DNA of 64,000 nucleotides from assembly GCF_040954645.1 (NCBI RefSeq), contig NC_092808.1, positions 20,570,232 to 20,634,231 on the forward strand, in the 5' to 3' direction. How positions within the stretch are numbered: the stretch's first letter is position 1; each line of letters starts with the position of its first letter. Below the pieces are notes generated by a model. It was not told the DNA's origin. It saw only the letters and a list, made by a program, of their open reading frames with translations, and searched no databases. Source of the stretch: Diabrotica undecimpunctata. Its lineage: Eukaryota > Arthropoda > Insecta > Coleoptera > Chrysomelidae. Made by a program: the position numbers and the translations under genes. Shown one piece after another: positions 22,060 to 32,089 of this stretch.

Positions 22060-23600
22060 GTCTTAAAGGTATGACAGGATGAAGTAACTGGATCAGTGTT
22101 ATGATCAGAAAGCGAATTTGAAAATGAAAGTCAGCAGGTTAGCGTTCGTCCCAGTGAGGATGTTATAGAAAACCAATTTCAATCACTGGAAAATTATCAG
22201 CCTAGAACTTCTAATCAGGAAAGTCAATAATCGTTTGAAGAATCTTCTAAAGACCACAATACGTTTGAAGATGATAGAGTAAGACAATCTAAATTTTTTA
22301 TCGGACGGGATGGGAAAACAAAATGGACAAAGAACTGTCTTAATAAATCGGTTAGAACAAGACAAGAAAATTTAATTACTTTACTTCCCAGTATATAAAA
22401 TAATCCAAAACGTTGTAAGTTGCCCATTTCTTGCTGGAAATTATTCATGGATAATATTATTGTAGAAGATATTTTCCAATGCACTAATAAAAAAATCAGT
22501 TTAGTCGCTCAGAATTATAATGACCAACATAAGTAAATCACCAAGCCTATGGATGTAGAAGAAATTCGTGCACGATCGACCAAAAATTAGAATATTTTCA
22601 GGAACGTTGTTCCTTTCGGCAATATATTCCCAAAAAGCCATCCAAATATGGCAAAAAAATATTTGCCTTAGTGGATGCCAAAACATTCTACATTTTAAAT
22701 TTAGAGGTATATGTTGGCTCACAGCCTGAAGGACCTTTTCAATTCAGTAATCGACTGTTTGATGTAGTAAACAGGCTTGTAAATCCAATACGTGGTACTA
22801 ACCGCAATATAACCTTCGACAACTGGTTTACCAGAATACCGCTAATGGAACATTTGCTTAGTAAACATTGGTTAACATATGTTGAAACTATTCGTAAAAA
22901 CAGAGAAATACCGACAATCTTTTGAATTCCAAAAACAGAGCTGAAAACCACGCATTTTTCGGATTTAAAAAGACATTTCTTTGGTGTCCTTTGTCCCGAA
23001 GAAAAACAAAATAGTGTTAGTAGCTTCTTCACTTCATCATGATACAAAATTTGACCGCAAATCAAATAAACCTGAGATTATATATAGACTTTTATAATCA
23101 CACAAAAGGTGGCGTGGATATGGTAGACGAAATGTCTGCGTTATATAATGTATCTCGTAGTAGCAAGCGATGGCCTCTAACAATTCTACAATTTTACTGT
23201 TTAATACTGTAAAAATACATAGTTATGTTATTTATCAAGTCAACTGAAAAACTAAAACGCAGATTTTTTTTAAAGAACTTGGTTTGGCACTTATTAAACC
23301 ATATATTGAAAAACGAAGTATCAATCAAAGAATATCATCAGAAATAAGGGCGAAATATAAGGACAGGCCAGCGGAGAGGACACTCAAGGACCTCCCAACA
23401 AGAAACAATGACCAACATCTAGATGTGGAGTGTGTCCCCGTGGAAAAGACAGAAAGTGTCAAAACAAATATGTGAAATGTGACATTTTTCTTTGCCTTGA
23501 ATATTGTGTATATTTTTGTCCTAAATGTGCTTCAAAGTGTTAACTATGCTATTTAAACAAAAGTTTTTGGTTACTTTTTATTAATTTTGTATTTTTTTTT
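22060..23600 (+). pseudogene. piggyBac-like transposase, decayed
   Basis: Collinear plus-strand pieces in several frames give an acidic N-terminus, FFIGRDGKTKWTKNCLNK, SCWKLFMDNIIVEDI, TKPMDVEEIRA, VDAKTFYILNLEVYVGSQPE (first catalytic Asp region), GTNRNITFDNWFTRIPLMEH (second Asp), TIRKNREIPT, NHTKGGVDMVDEMSALYN (third Asp region), SSKRWPLTILQFYCLI and a C-terminal Cys-rich tail. This is the order of a DDE_Tnp_1_7 (piggyBac) transposase, which excises and inserts at TTAA. At least six breaks show that it is not functional. Confidence 0.85.
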
Positions 23601-23786
23601 GTATCTCCAACAAAAATTTTGGTAATAAAAATTTAGTTTAATAAACTAAATTTTAGTATCTTTTTTGAATCATTGTTTCATCTGAGTCATTTGAGTACAA
23701 GGTTGCATGCAAAAATAAAATATTTTCTCAATTTTATAAATAAAAAAAATGGCGTGATAATTACTCCAGCACACAGCTACTGTCAG

Positions 23787-23815
23787 AAAATGTCACCACC
23801 CAGTCGCCGGGTTAA
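23787..23815 (-). repeat. Probable right terminus of the piggyBac element with TTAA
   Basis: Plus-strand CACCACCCAGTCGCCGGG is followed by TTAA at 23812-23815. Read inward it is TTAA-CCCGGCGACTGGG, which fits the piggyBac rule of CCC next to TTAA. The left partner was not found. A 12-bp AT palindrome sits at 23628-23654 just inside. Confidence 0.5.
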
Positions 23816-24042
23816 GTTTGGGTTATCGAGGTTCATAAAACTCAAAAAAGATTGTCAGATTCCTGATCGGGCTAAAGTCACGAAAATACATTATTTCTCT
23901 GGAAATTTCTGGACATTTCTCAAAAACATAAAGTTCTTAATTTTATGTTTTATTTTGACTTGGCTTTTTAGTTTTTTAAATCTTATTTTGTTCATCTGGC
24001 TATCTGGTTGTTTGCTTCTTTAGAATTCTTTTTTACAGTGTA

Positions 24043-25800
24043 GTGGCAACAATGAACCAATCGGGATATTAACAAATGCAGATGGTACCACTATAACTGA
24101 AACGCAAGACGAATTACGTAGATGGAAAGAATACATTGAACACCTATTTTATGACCAAAAAGTAGAACAATTAAAAGTTGACGGAGAAATCACGGGACCA
24201 GAAATAATGAAAAAGGAAGTTATTTATGCCATAAAACACACAAAAGGTAGAAAAGCTCCAGGACCCGATAATATACCAATTGAACTATTAAAGATAATTG
24301 ATGAAGATAATATTAATGTCTTGGTAGACCTTTTTAACTCCATATACAAGACGGGACACACACCCAAAGAATGGCTTCTCTCAACTTTTGTAACGATTCC
24401 AAAAATCACAAATGCTAAAGATTGCAATGACTATCGGACAATTGCATGAATGAGCCACACATTGAAAACCTTCCTTAAAATCATACATAACAGAATCAAC
24501 ATGAAATTAGAACAAGAAATAGGTGATTCGCAGATGGGTTTTAGAAAGGGTCTAGGAACTTCTTCTTCTTCTTTAAGTTCCGCTCCTATCGGAGATTGGA
24601 AATCATCCTGGCAATTATAATTTTGTTGGTTACGCGCCATGAGTATTCCGAATAATGCTTCTCTAGGAACTAGAGAAGCATTATTCGGAGTCAATGTTCT
24701 GACACAACGATGTCTGGATATAAATCAGGACATATATGCTTGCTTCATAGACTTATGAAAAGCTTTTAAGTATTCTTAAGACCAAAAATATAGATAGTAG
24801 AGATCTACAAATTATATCGAATCTGTATCAAAATTCAGAACGCAAGAATAAGGGTCGAAGGGGAACTGACAGACGAAGTAAGTATACTTGGAGGAGTTCG
24901 ACAAGGGTGCATACTTTCACCACTCTTATTCAACGTCTACAGTGAAGTGATATTTCAAGAAGCTTTATTGGATATTGTGGAAGGTATTTTGGTCAACGGA
25001 AATAGCATTAATAATATTAGATCTGCGGACGATACGGTCATATTTGCCAGTGACATGGAAGATCTACAGTACATAATACAACATGTATACAATGCATGTG
25101 AAAGGTACGGACTGCAAATGAATCTCAAGAAAACGAAATCAATGATATTCTCAAAAAAAAAACACAAAATGTAGATAACCTGATCATCAATAATACAACG
25201 ATCGAAAGAGTAACAACATATAAATATTTAGGAACGTGGCTAACCAAAGATGGAGATCAAACAAAAGAAATCAGATCTAGAATAGAAATGGCAAGACACA
25301 CGTTGATAAAATTGAAGAACTTACTTTGCAACCGTAACCTTAATCTAAAGATCCGCACAAGAATGCTACGTTGTTACGTCTTTTCTACTTTTCTATACGA
25401 CATAGAAGCGTGGAAAATAAAACAGTCTGAAATCAAAAAATTAAACTCCTTTGAGATGTGGTGCTACAGGAGAATCCACAGAATATCGTGGACTGAAAAA
25501 GTAACTAATATAGAGGTGTTACAAAGAATGAAGAAAAAATGTGAAGTCATAAAAAGTGTTAAAATTAGAAAGATTCAATATCTGGGTCATATAATGAGGG
25601 GCGAGAAGTACGTATTACTTAGATTAATTATGAAAGGGAAGATACAAGGGAAGAGCAACCCAGGACGACGCAAAATATCCTTGCTAAGAAATTTGAGAGA
25701 GTGGTTCGGTTGCAGCCCATTAGCATTATTCAGAAGCGCGGCCAATAAAATTAAAATAGCGATGATGATTTCCAACCTCCGATAGGAGAAGGAACCTGAA
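24043..25800 (+). mobile_element. RTE-like LINE, RT portion, 5' truncated
   Basis: The plus strand starts with GILTNADGTTITETQDELRR, then HTKGRKAPGPDNIPIELLK (fingers), EWLLSTFVTIPKITNAKDCN, LEQEIGDSQMGFRKG, an insertion at 24561-24661, then GTREALFGVNVLTQRC, ACFIDL, LGGVRQGCILSPLLFNVYS (read with a frame change) and RSADDTVIFASD, where YADD has become SADD. The thumb and tail (25288-25785) read LLCNRNLNLKIRTRMLRCYV, RRIHRISWTEKVTNIEVLQ, KIRKIQYLGHIMRGEKYVL and KIAMMISNLR. The 3' end carries the GAAGAA tail shared by the other RTE copies here. Several stops are present. Confidence 0.85.
24561..24661 (-). mobile_element. Tiny RTE 3'-end insertion with snap-back copy of its target
   Basis: The target duplication TCTAGGAACT lies at 24551-24560 and 24662-24671. 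The insert has the RTE (AAG)n tail and about 75 bp of its 3' end (NKIIIARMISNLR-like on the minus strand). The 5'-most part, 24648-24661, is an inverted copy of host sequence just beyond the insertion, giving a perfect 19-bp foldback (24648-24666 against 24670-24688, 3-nt loop). Confidence 0.8.
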
Positions 25801-26097
25801 GAAGAACGCGACAATGGTGTAAGAATGTTTATCTTTTCGATATTTTTAGTAATTAAGTGTTGTGTATTCGGTATTGATTTCTTAATTTTTTTTGTCGTCA
25901 ACATTTACAATCAGATTGCTATTGTGTAGTGCTCTTTAATTTATTTATGTTATCAATTGTGTTCTACAATACATATGATGTAAATGAAACAATCGTTTTG
26001 ACTATCACGTGTTATACTTAACGATTATATCAAAAACATAAATTATAATAAACAATCAAACAACTTTAATAAAAATATTATTATATTTTACAAGTAT
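25801..26097. other. Intergenic sequence upstream of lectin 1
   Basis: AT-rich, with no coding content seen. It leads into the putative lectin 1 promoter. Confidence 0.5.
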
Positions 26098-26157
26098 CTT
26101 ATCAAATATTTAAAAAAATTATCATTTTTCGCCCAAAAATACTTATCGTCTTTTTAT
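26098..26157 (+). promoter_or_regulatory. Putative GATA-type sites upstream of lectin 1
   Basis: CTTATCA at 26098-26104 and CTTATC at 26152-26157 are reverse complements of the GATAAG core bound by GATA factors. They sit about 80 and 25 bp before the ATG. Lectins 2 and 3 have similar sites. The short motif can occur by chance in AT-rich DNA. Confidence 0.35.
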
Positions 26158-26179
26158 TGATTTTGAGCAAACAAAAAAC

Positions 26180-29100
26180 ATGAAGGTAGTATTTTTGATA
26201 CTAGTTTTGGCTGTTAGTACACAAGCTATTAGTGATATTCCTAGAAACGGTAAAAACATGAAATTTGTTTTTTTTTGCGTATAATTCATACAGTTTTTTA
26301 GGAACTGGAAGACATTGGTTTACGTTGCAAGGGAAGGAGTATTTTATTGAAGAAAATGTTAAGGTAAGAAAAGGTTTTTTACTTGCTTTAAAAAAAATCT
26401 TTCATCATAGAACTTTAAATAGGTATAACTTTAACTGTATTTTTCCTGCTATTCTCCAATGGCACTATAGTCCAAGTTGATCTCTGACCTCTCTCAGCAT
26501 TCGCCTCCAAGCATCCCTTTCCTTTGCTGCTCTTCTCTAGTTATCCACCCTTCATTTCTCTTTAACATCGGTTCTCACTTCATCTATCCCACCTTCCTTA
26601 GTCTTCCTACTGGCCGATATCCCACCATAGTTCCATTAAGCGTTCTACTAGGTATACTGTTATTATCGATTCTTATAAGGTGATCTGCCCAGCACAATGT
26701 TTGTATTTTTACATAATTCACTATAGAGGGTTATTTATAATATAAATATAACTTGTAGTTGAACCTTATTCTCCATATAGCATTGCCGCAGATGAAAATT
26801 CAATATCTTGCTTAGTATCTTTGCGTCTGCGAGGTAGGTGATGTTTAGGAATTGGATATGGGGATGGAGCGTGTGAGGTGTAGTGGGAATGTCTTTGACA
26901 TCCTCATCAACAAAGACATTTATACTACACCTTATGCGCTTCTTCCCCATATCCAATTTTCAAATATCGACTACCTCGTAGTAGACTTACTCCACAGGAA
27001 TACCACCACCACAGTAATCGCTTATTATAGACATCCAAACCACCCTGTTTATGAACCTCTGATTGAGTATTTTTCCACACTTAACAGAGCCATTCTAATC
27101 GATGATTTCAACGCTAGACACACTCAATTAGGTGACTTAACCAATAATCCTAACAGCAGACACCTCTCAGATCTCCTTCTATATCTACCTATTGACAGAA
27201 TCGCCAATATAGAAGCTACATTCTTTGGTCACAATGATGTGTATCAACGATCACACTCTATGTACTATAGGTGACTCAATATTGTCAGACCACCTCCCAC
27301 TCCTAATCAAAACAGACCTATGGACCCCCAAACAAATCACCTTATTCTCTAATTGAGAACCAGTCCAAGACTACATCACTCATAACCTCCCAGAGATAGG
27401 TAATCTCCCCTTAATAAACGATGTTGACATAGGTATCTTAAAAATTAAAAGTTTTCTACAAGAAGCTTCAATTCTACCACAAAGAATCCTTGCTAAAATT
27501 CAAACCAAGCGTTGACTTCTAAGAGAGTATAAAAGTTTTCAAGACTCTTTCATCAAAACAGAATATATCTGACTATCGGCAGCATTCAAACTAGAGGTTA
27601 ACCTGATACAACAACAACAATGGAGACAGGTTACCGCTGGACTAAACTACTGAGACGGTGGCAACTTCTGGAAAAATTTAAAATCTTAACCAAACAAAAA
27701 ATCCAACATCATTCGTATCTCAAACATAACAATCAAATAATCACTAATCCTTTAGATAAGGCTGAAATCTTAAAAGATATACTTTAAGCCATATTCATTA
27801 CCCATAAAAACCCCAACTTTTGACGATTTTGATAAAAAACCAAGCAAAACATACAACTTCTGGCAAGATTGGAACACAACTATCACGAGATAATATTGAC
27901 CCAGAAACCGTCAGGAGACTGTGTAGACTAGTCAAAAATACTACCGCTGGCCTAGATGGCACAGGAGATGCCTTTAAGAACTTCCAGAAGCCATATTTCC
28001 GGTGCTTGTCGAAACTATCATTGCCTGCCTACAGCTGAAATACCTCCCTCCCCTTGAAAAGTATTCGGCATAATCATGATTTTTCTAAGCCAAAAAAAAC
28101 CTTAACCAGCGCTGAATCCTACAGACCTATCTCTCTACTAAATACTTTAGGCAAGAGTCTCCTAAAGGAAAGACTCACAAAATACCTAGAAACATTCAAC
28201 GTCATACCAAATATCCAATTCAGATTCAAAGCTGTTTAATCCAAACAAAACGCATTGATAAAAGCAGCAACCATCATTTCTCAGACAATAAATAAACACA
28301 ATGGTTAAACCATTGATATCTTTCTAGATGTACAAAATGCGTTCGATTAAGTCTGGAATGCAGGACTGATTGAAAATTCCACCAAGCAGCCGTGCCCATT
28401 CCATTTCTGAGAATTATCCAGTCATACCTAACCACTCGGACTATACGAGTCAAATTCGAACATCAACTATCATCGCATTCACTCCTCTTGTAGGAGTACC
28501 TTAGAGCTCAATAACCGCGCCAATACTATATATAGTCTATAACAACTATTCTTTAGGTCCTCCTAGGGCAGACAGTAGAAGTCGTTCTAGAGCTCAAGCA
28601 CAACTCGACCAAATAGTCTATTGATGTAACAAATGAAGAGTAATACTAAACCCCTCAAAAACCAAACTGATCCTCTTCAGGAATCCCAAATGCTCCAGAT
28701 CAAACCTGGAATAACGAAACCACATAATGCTCAACGAAGAAAGACCATTAGCCTTTTAATTTCAGATCGTCAGTATTCTACTTGGGTGTTAAATTCACAA
28801 AGACACTTCACTAAAACGCTAACCTCAGAAACAACATCGACAGGGTAAGAAACAGAGCCAAACTCCAAACTAAGTGGTAAATTTGGGAACACCAGTTAAG
28901 TTATTCTCCTATATACTTACAAAACCTTCTTGAGACCTATTACAATATCCTGTACTTGCCAAAAAAGCTGAAAAGAGCCGTTCCTAATAAATAAATCCCT
29001 AGAACTGACTAATTATTAACTGCATGGAATAGATATTAAATGGTAAACTGTCCTTTATTATTAAATAAATATACAAACAAAATAAACATAAAATCATAAA

Positions 29101-30862
29101 TATAGAGAAAAAATAAAAAGCTACCAAAAACCCAGCTTTTTTGCATCTTTCAGCCCCAAACAACATTACTCTCAATCCCCGTACCCAGACCTCAGACCAT
29201 GCAACAAAAAAGGGAGACAGTCATACCTTGAAAATTCGAAAGCCTATAACGGGGTCTTCACAATGTTAAATCGGTCTTTTAAAAGTATTAATAAGTTTAT
29301 TATTTTTTCGGTCATGATCCGTATGTTGCTATTGGTTTCTGCAACATATAATGCCATTGGTTTTATATATTTTGAACTTTACTTCCCTATGAATATCTTT
29401 GGATTCAAACATCAGCAACAGATAAAAAATGCTTTGCTAGCATTCATGATCGTTTTCCATATTTCCTCCTTCTCCCTGTCGTCGTTAGTTATCTGTACGC
29501 CCAGGTATGTAAGCAGTTTTACAATTTCAATATTTACGTCGTCTATTATCAAATTTTGCTCTGTTTCGTTATTTCCTTGCTTGTATTAGGGCTTTAGTTT
29601 TATCTACGTTTACGGCTAGCCCTACTTCTCTCTCACTTTCTTCCAGCTCCAAATAAAGTTCTGTGATATCTCTTATGGTTCAGCTCATCAAGTTTACATC
29701 GTCTGCGCACATCACAAGCTGTTTAGACTTAATACACAATATATTTTTTGGGATTACCGACAATTTTTTTATAGATTGTCTGTCAATTGGTTTTTGACTT
29801 ATAAGATTGGCTACGTAATATTTGTACTCTATTTCTTAGTATTCAAACGCGTATCCCAAATTATATTGTCATACATAAATCTACAGAAATTTTTTTCTTG
29901 CAACAGACATGTCGTGAAAACAATATGATGACCTCTATCCTCAACTTTAAGAAAGTATCTAAAGCTAGAGATAAAAAACACTATTTAACTTTTTCAGGCT
30001 AATTTCTGGACTGCTGTTCAATACTGTTACCACAATAATATGCAATTGGTAAGTCTAGGAACGCAAGAAGAGAATGATGCGCTTTATAATCAGGTCGATC
30101 AATTTCGTAAGTAGAAAAATTGTACCTTATTTTTAATATTATATTATAAATTCAATGGAAAATTTAAGATAAGAATGGGTCAAGAATGTTTATTAGTAGT
30201 AGTTGACAAATTTTGAATATTAAGTACTAAGGTAACAACATGTCGTTGCTTTGTATTGTTACTCTTTTCAATTATACAGGGCGTTGAACTTTTACAAATT
30301 TTCATTAAAATTTGGTTATACTTGGTTCAATACTTTGTGCAACACCAAACAACTATGTATTCTTGTAACGAGGAACTAAGCAGATTTTAAATTTAAACTA
30401 TTATAAAGGTCATTCCATTAAAAACATATCTTTGTTGAGGTACAGTGTTAGGGAAGACCCTGTATATTTGTAACTAGTTTTAAACTGTAAAGCTTACAGC
30501 CATCTCCTATTTTTCTTTGGCATCTCTTATAATATTATTCATTCTGTAATTTATTAATGTAACGTGGCCATATATTGTTTTGCTGGTTTTATAATATTAC
30601 ACATTATTGTAATTTTTTAGTTGCCGGGCAAGCAGAGTTCTGGTCTTCGGGAAGCAGAATAGCAAACGACGATGACTGGATTTGGCTTACAACAGGATGG
30701 CCAATTAAAGTTTTCAACTGGGGCGATGGAGAACCAAACAATAAGGGCAAAAAAGAAAGATGCATTTCGCTATACTACAGACATTATCAAAATGGATGGT
30801 GGAACGACGAGAATTGTGACAATGAACTAGGAGTTATCTGCGAAACAAAGTGTCAAGATTAG
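26180..30862 (+). CDS. Secreted C-type lectin 1 (4 exons, 160 aa)
   Basis: Exons 26180-26249, 26302-26363, 29998-30106 and 30621-30862 join with GT-AG sites and phases 1, 0, 1. Residues 1-16 (MKVVFLILVLAVSTQA) are a signal peptide, so the product is extracellular. One C-type lectin domain fills about residues 28-160. Cys54-Cys154 and Cys128-Cys146 are the two canonical disulfide pairs; Cys158 is extra. EPN (118-120) and WND (141-143) are the calcium and sugar-binding motifs of mannose-type lectins. By family it should bind glycans in immunity or gut defence; that role is inferred. The ATG was chosen for the signal peptide. AATAAA lies at 30875-30880. Intron 2 (3.6 kb) is packed with LINE debris; intron 1 is 52 bp. 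Confidence 0.9.
26440..26720 (-). pseudogene. LINE C-terminal fragment in lectin 1 intron 2
   Basis: The minus strand gives LNGTMVGYRPVGRLRKVG, then EEQQRKGMLGGECREVRDQL, the tail end of a LINE ORF2 with the GRPRxxW region decayed. It is antisense to the lectin. Confidence 0.45.
26735..29050 (+). pseudogene. Jockey/I-type LINE with inverted 5' end, in lectin 1 intron 2
   Basis: Plus-strand endonuclease pieces are DIYTTPYALLPHIQFSNIDY, TTTTVIAYYRHPNHPVYEP, LIDDFNARHTQLGDLTNNPN and IGDSILSDHLPLLIKTDL (SDH box). RT pieces follow in mixed frames: TSAESYRPISLLNTLGKSLL, then VVEVVLELKHNSTK and a 3' region to about 29050 with FRNNIDRVRNRAKLQTKW-like text. At the 5' end, minus-strand DIPTTPHTLHPHIQFLNITY (26890-26740) repeats the same endonuclease segment in reverse, so the element is an inverted duplication about 26890. 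It is riddled with stops. Confidence 0.75.
29250..29740 (-). pseudogene. LINE RT palm/thumb fragment in lectin 1 intron 2
   Basis: The minus strand reads LVMCADDVNLMS (the catalytic ADD box), then DITELYLELEESEREVGLAV, NVDKTKALIQARK and KTAYIPGRTDN. It resembles the same region of the LINE at 42505-44791 (YADDISIMSRRTEEA, INMQKTKKLTQARARGN). Stops are present. Confidence 0.65.
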
Positions 30863-30880
30863 ATGTATTATTTAAATAAA

Positions 30881-31084
30881 TTAAATGCAACATTTTTGCA
30901 TTTTATTTTCAGTTGAGATGAGTTAAGTAAATATATGCAATTAAATGTAGTAAAGATTACATAATAAAGATAAAATAGTGTTTGGTGTTTATGAATATTT
31001 TAAAACCTTTTTTCTATTGTAAGTGTTATCTTTGCTACCAAGATTTAATGTTATAATTTTTTTACATTGCTGAATTGGACCAAG
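30881..31084. other. Lectin 1 3' flank
   Basis: The sequence past the AATAAA site is AT-rich and non-coding, leading into a LINE tail. Confidence 0.4.
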
Positions 31085-31500
31085 ATTAAATCTCAACCAG
31101 CAGACTGATCCAGTTGACCAACAATCATATCCAATGCCAGGTATGCAAATAGCATACATACTTCTACTACAAGTGACGCAACGTAGAATGGAAAGATCAT
31201 TGTTAGGCATAACGTTGCGAGATAGGGTAAGAAACGAAGAAATCCGTAGAAAAAGTGGTGTAGAAGACATTATGAAACACATAGCCAAAATTAAATGGAG
31301 ACATAACCAAAACAATCTTCAAGTGGAGACCGAGAGCGGATATACGAAACCCGGGAAGACCACCCACAGGATGGACTGACGACATAAAGAGGATTTGTAC
31401 CAACTGGATTGCAGCAGCGCAAGATAGATCTGAATGGAGGTTTTTCGAGGAGGCCTATGTTCAGCAGTGGACGACTATGGGCTGATGATGATGATAATAC
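31085..31500 (+). pseudogene. LINE C-terminal end with (ATG)n tail
   Basis: The plus strand encodes RRMERSLLGITLRDRVRNEE, then in a shifted frame NPGRPPTGWTDDIKRICTNW, IAAAQDRSEW and EEAYVQQWTTMG-stop, followed directly by GATGATGATGATAATA. The same end type is seen at 60780-61231 (ETYVQQWAHTD). Only the 3' end survives. Confidence 0.75.
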
Positions 31501-32089
31501 ATACTTCTACAACAGCCAAACTCAATATCGGTCGATATGTCACAGTACCATCAAAACCAATCACAACCCTTCCCTAACGATTCTGCTAATCAATTCAACC
31601 TTCAGCCACAACCACCTCCACCGGCTTAAGTTAATACAAATCCAGCACCCTTATACACTCATTCAAATTAAATACAACACTCTCAGCATACAATCAACAA
31701 CAACAACAATGACAACGTTCTAATGGAGAGTCGCTTAGAACGTTGTTGTTACAGGAATAGTAGCAATTGAAACGTTATTGCATGAAATATTCAATACATT
31801 TACATGTTAAAAAGTAACCTTATTTATATAAAACTTATAGAAGTAACATATTTGAAAGCTTATATCATCATTATAATATCAAAAAATTATTAATAAATTG
31901 TAAAATAAAATAATAATTGAGTTTTTTAACTAAACGATAATGCCACTGTACGGAAAAAATACACATCATTACATAAAATAATACCTGTCAAAGATATGAA
32001 AATAATACAATTTGTAAAGGTAAAGTAAAATAGAATATATCAATACAAAAATAACTTTCTGTTAAGTACTTTAGCTTACTCTAGTCCTT
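31501..32089. other. Non-coding; one small hairpin
   Basis: A CAACAA-rich stretch ends in a 12-bp inverted repeat, ACAACGTTCTAA (31712-31723) against TTAGAACGTTGT (31735-31746). Nothing else was seen. Confidence 0.45.
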
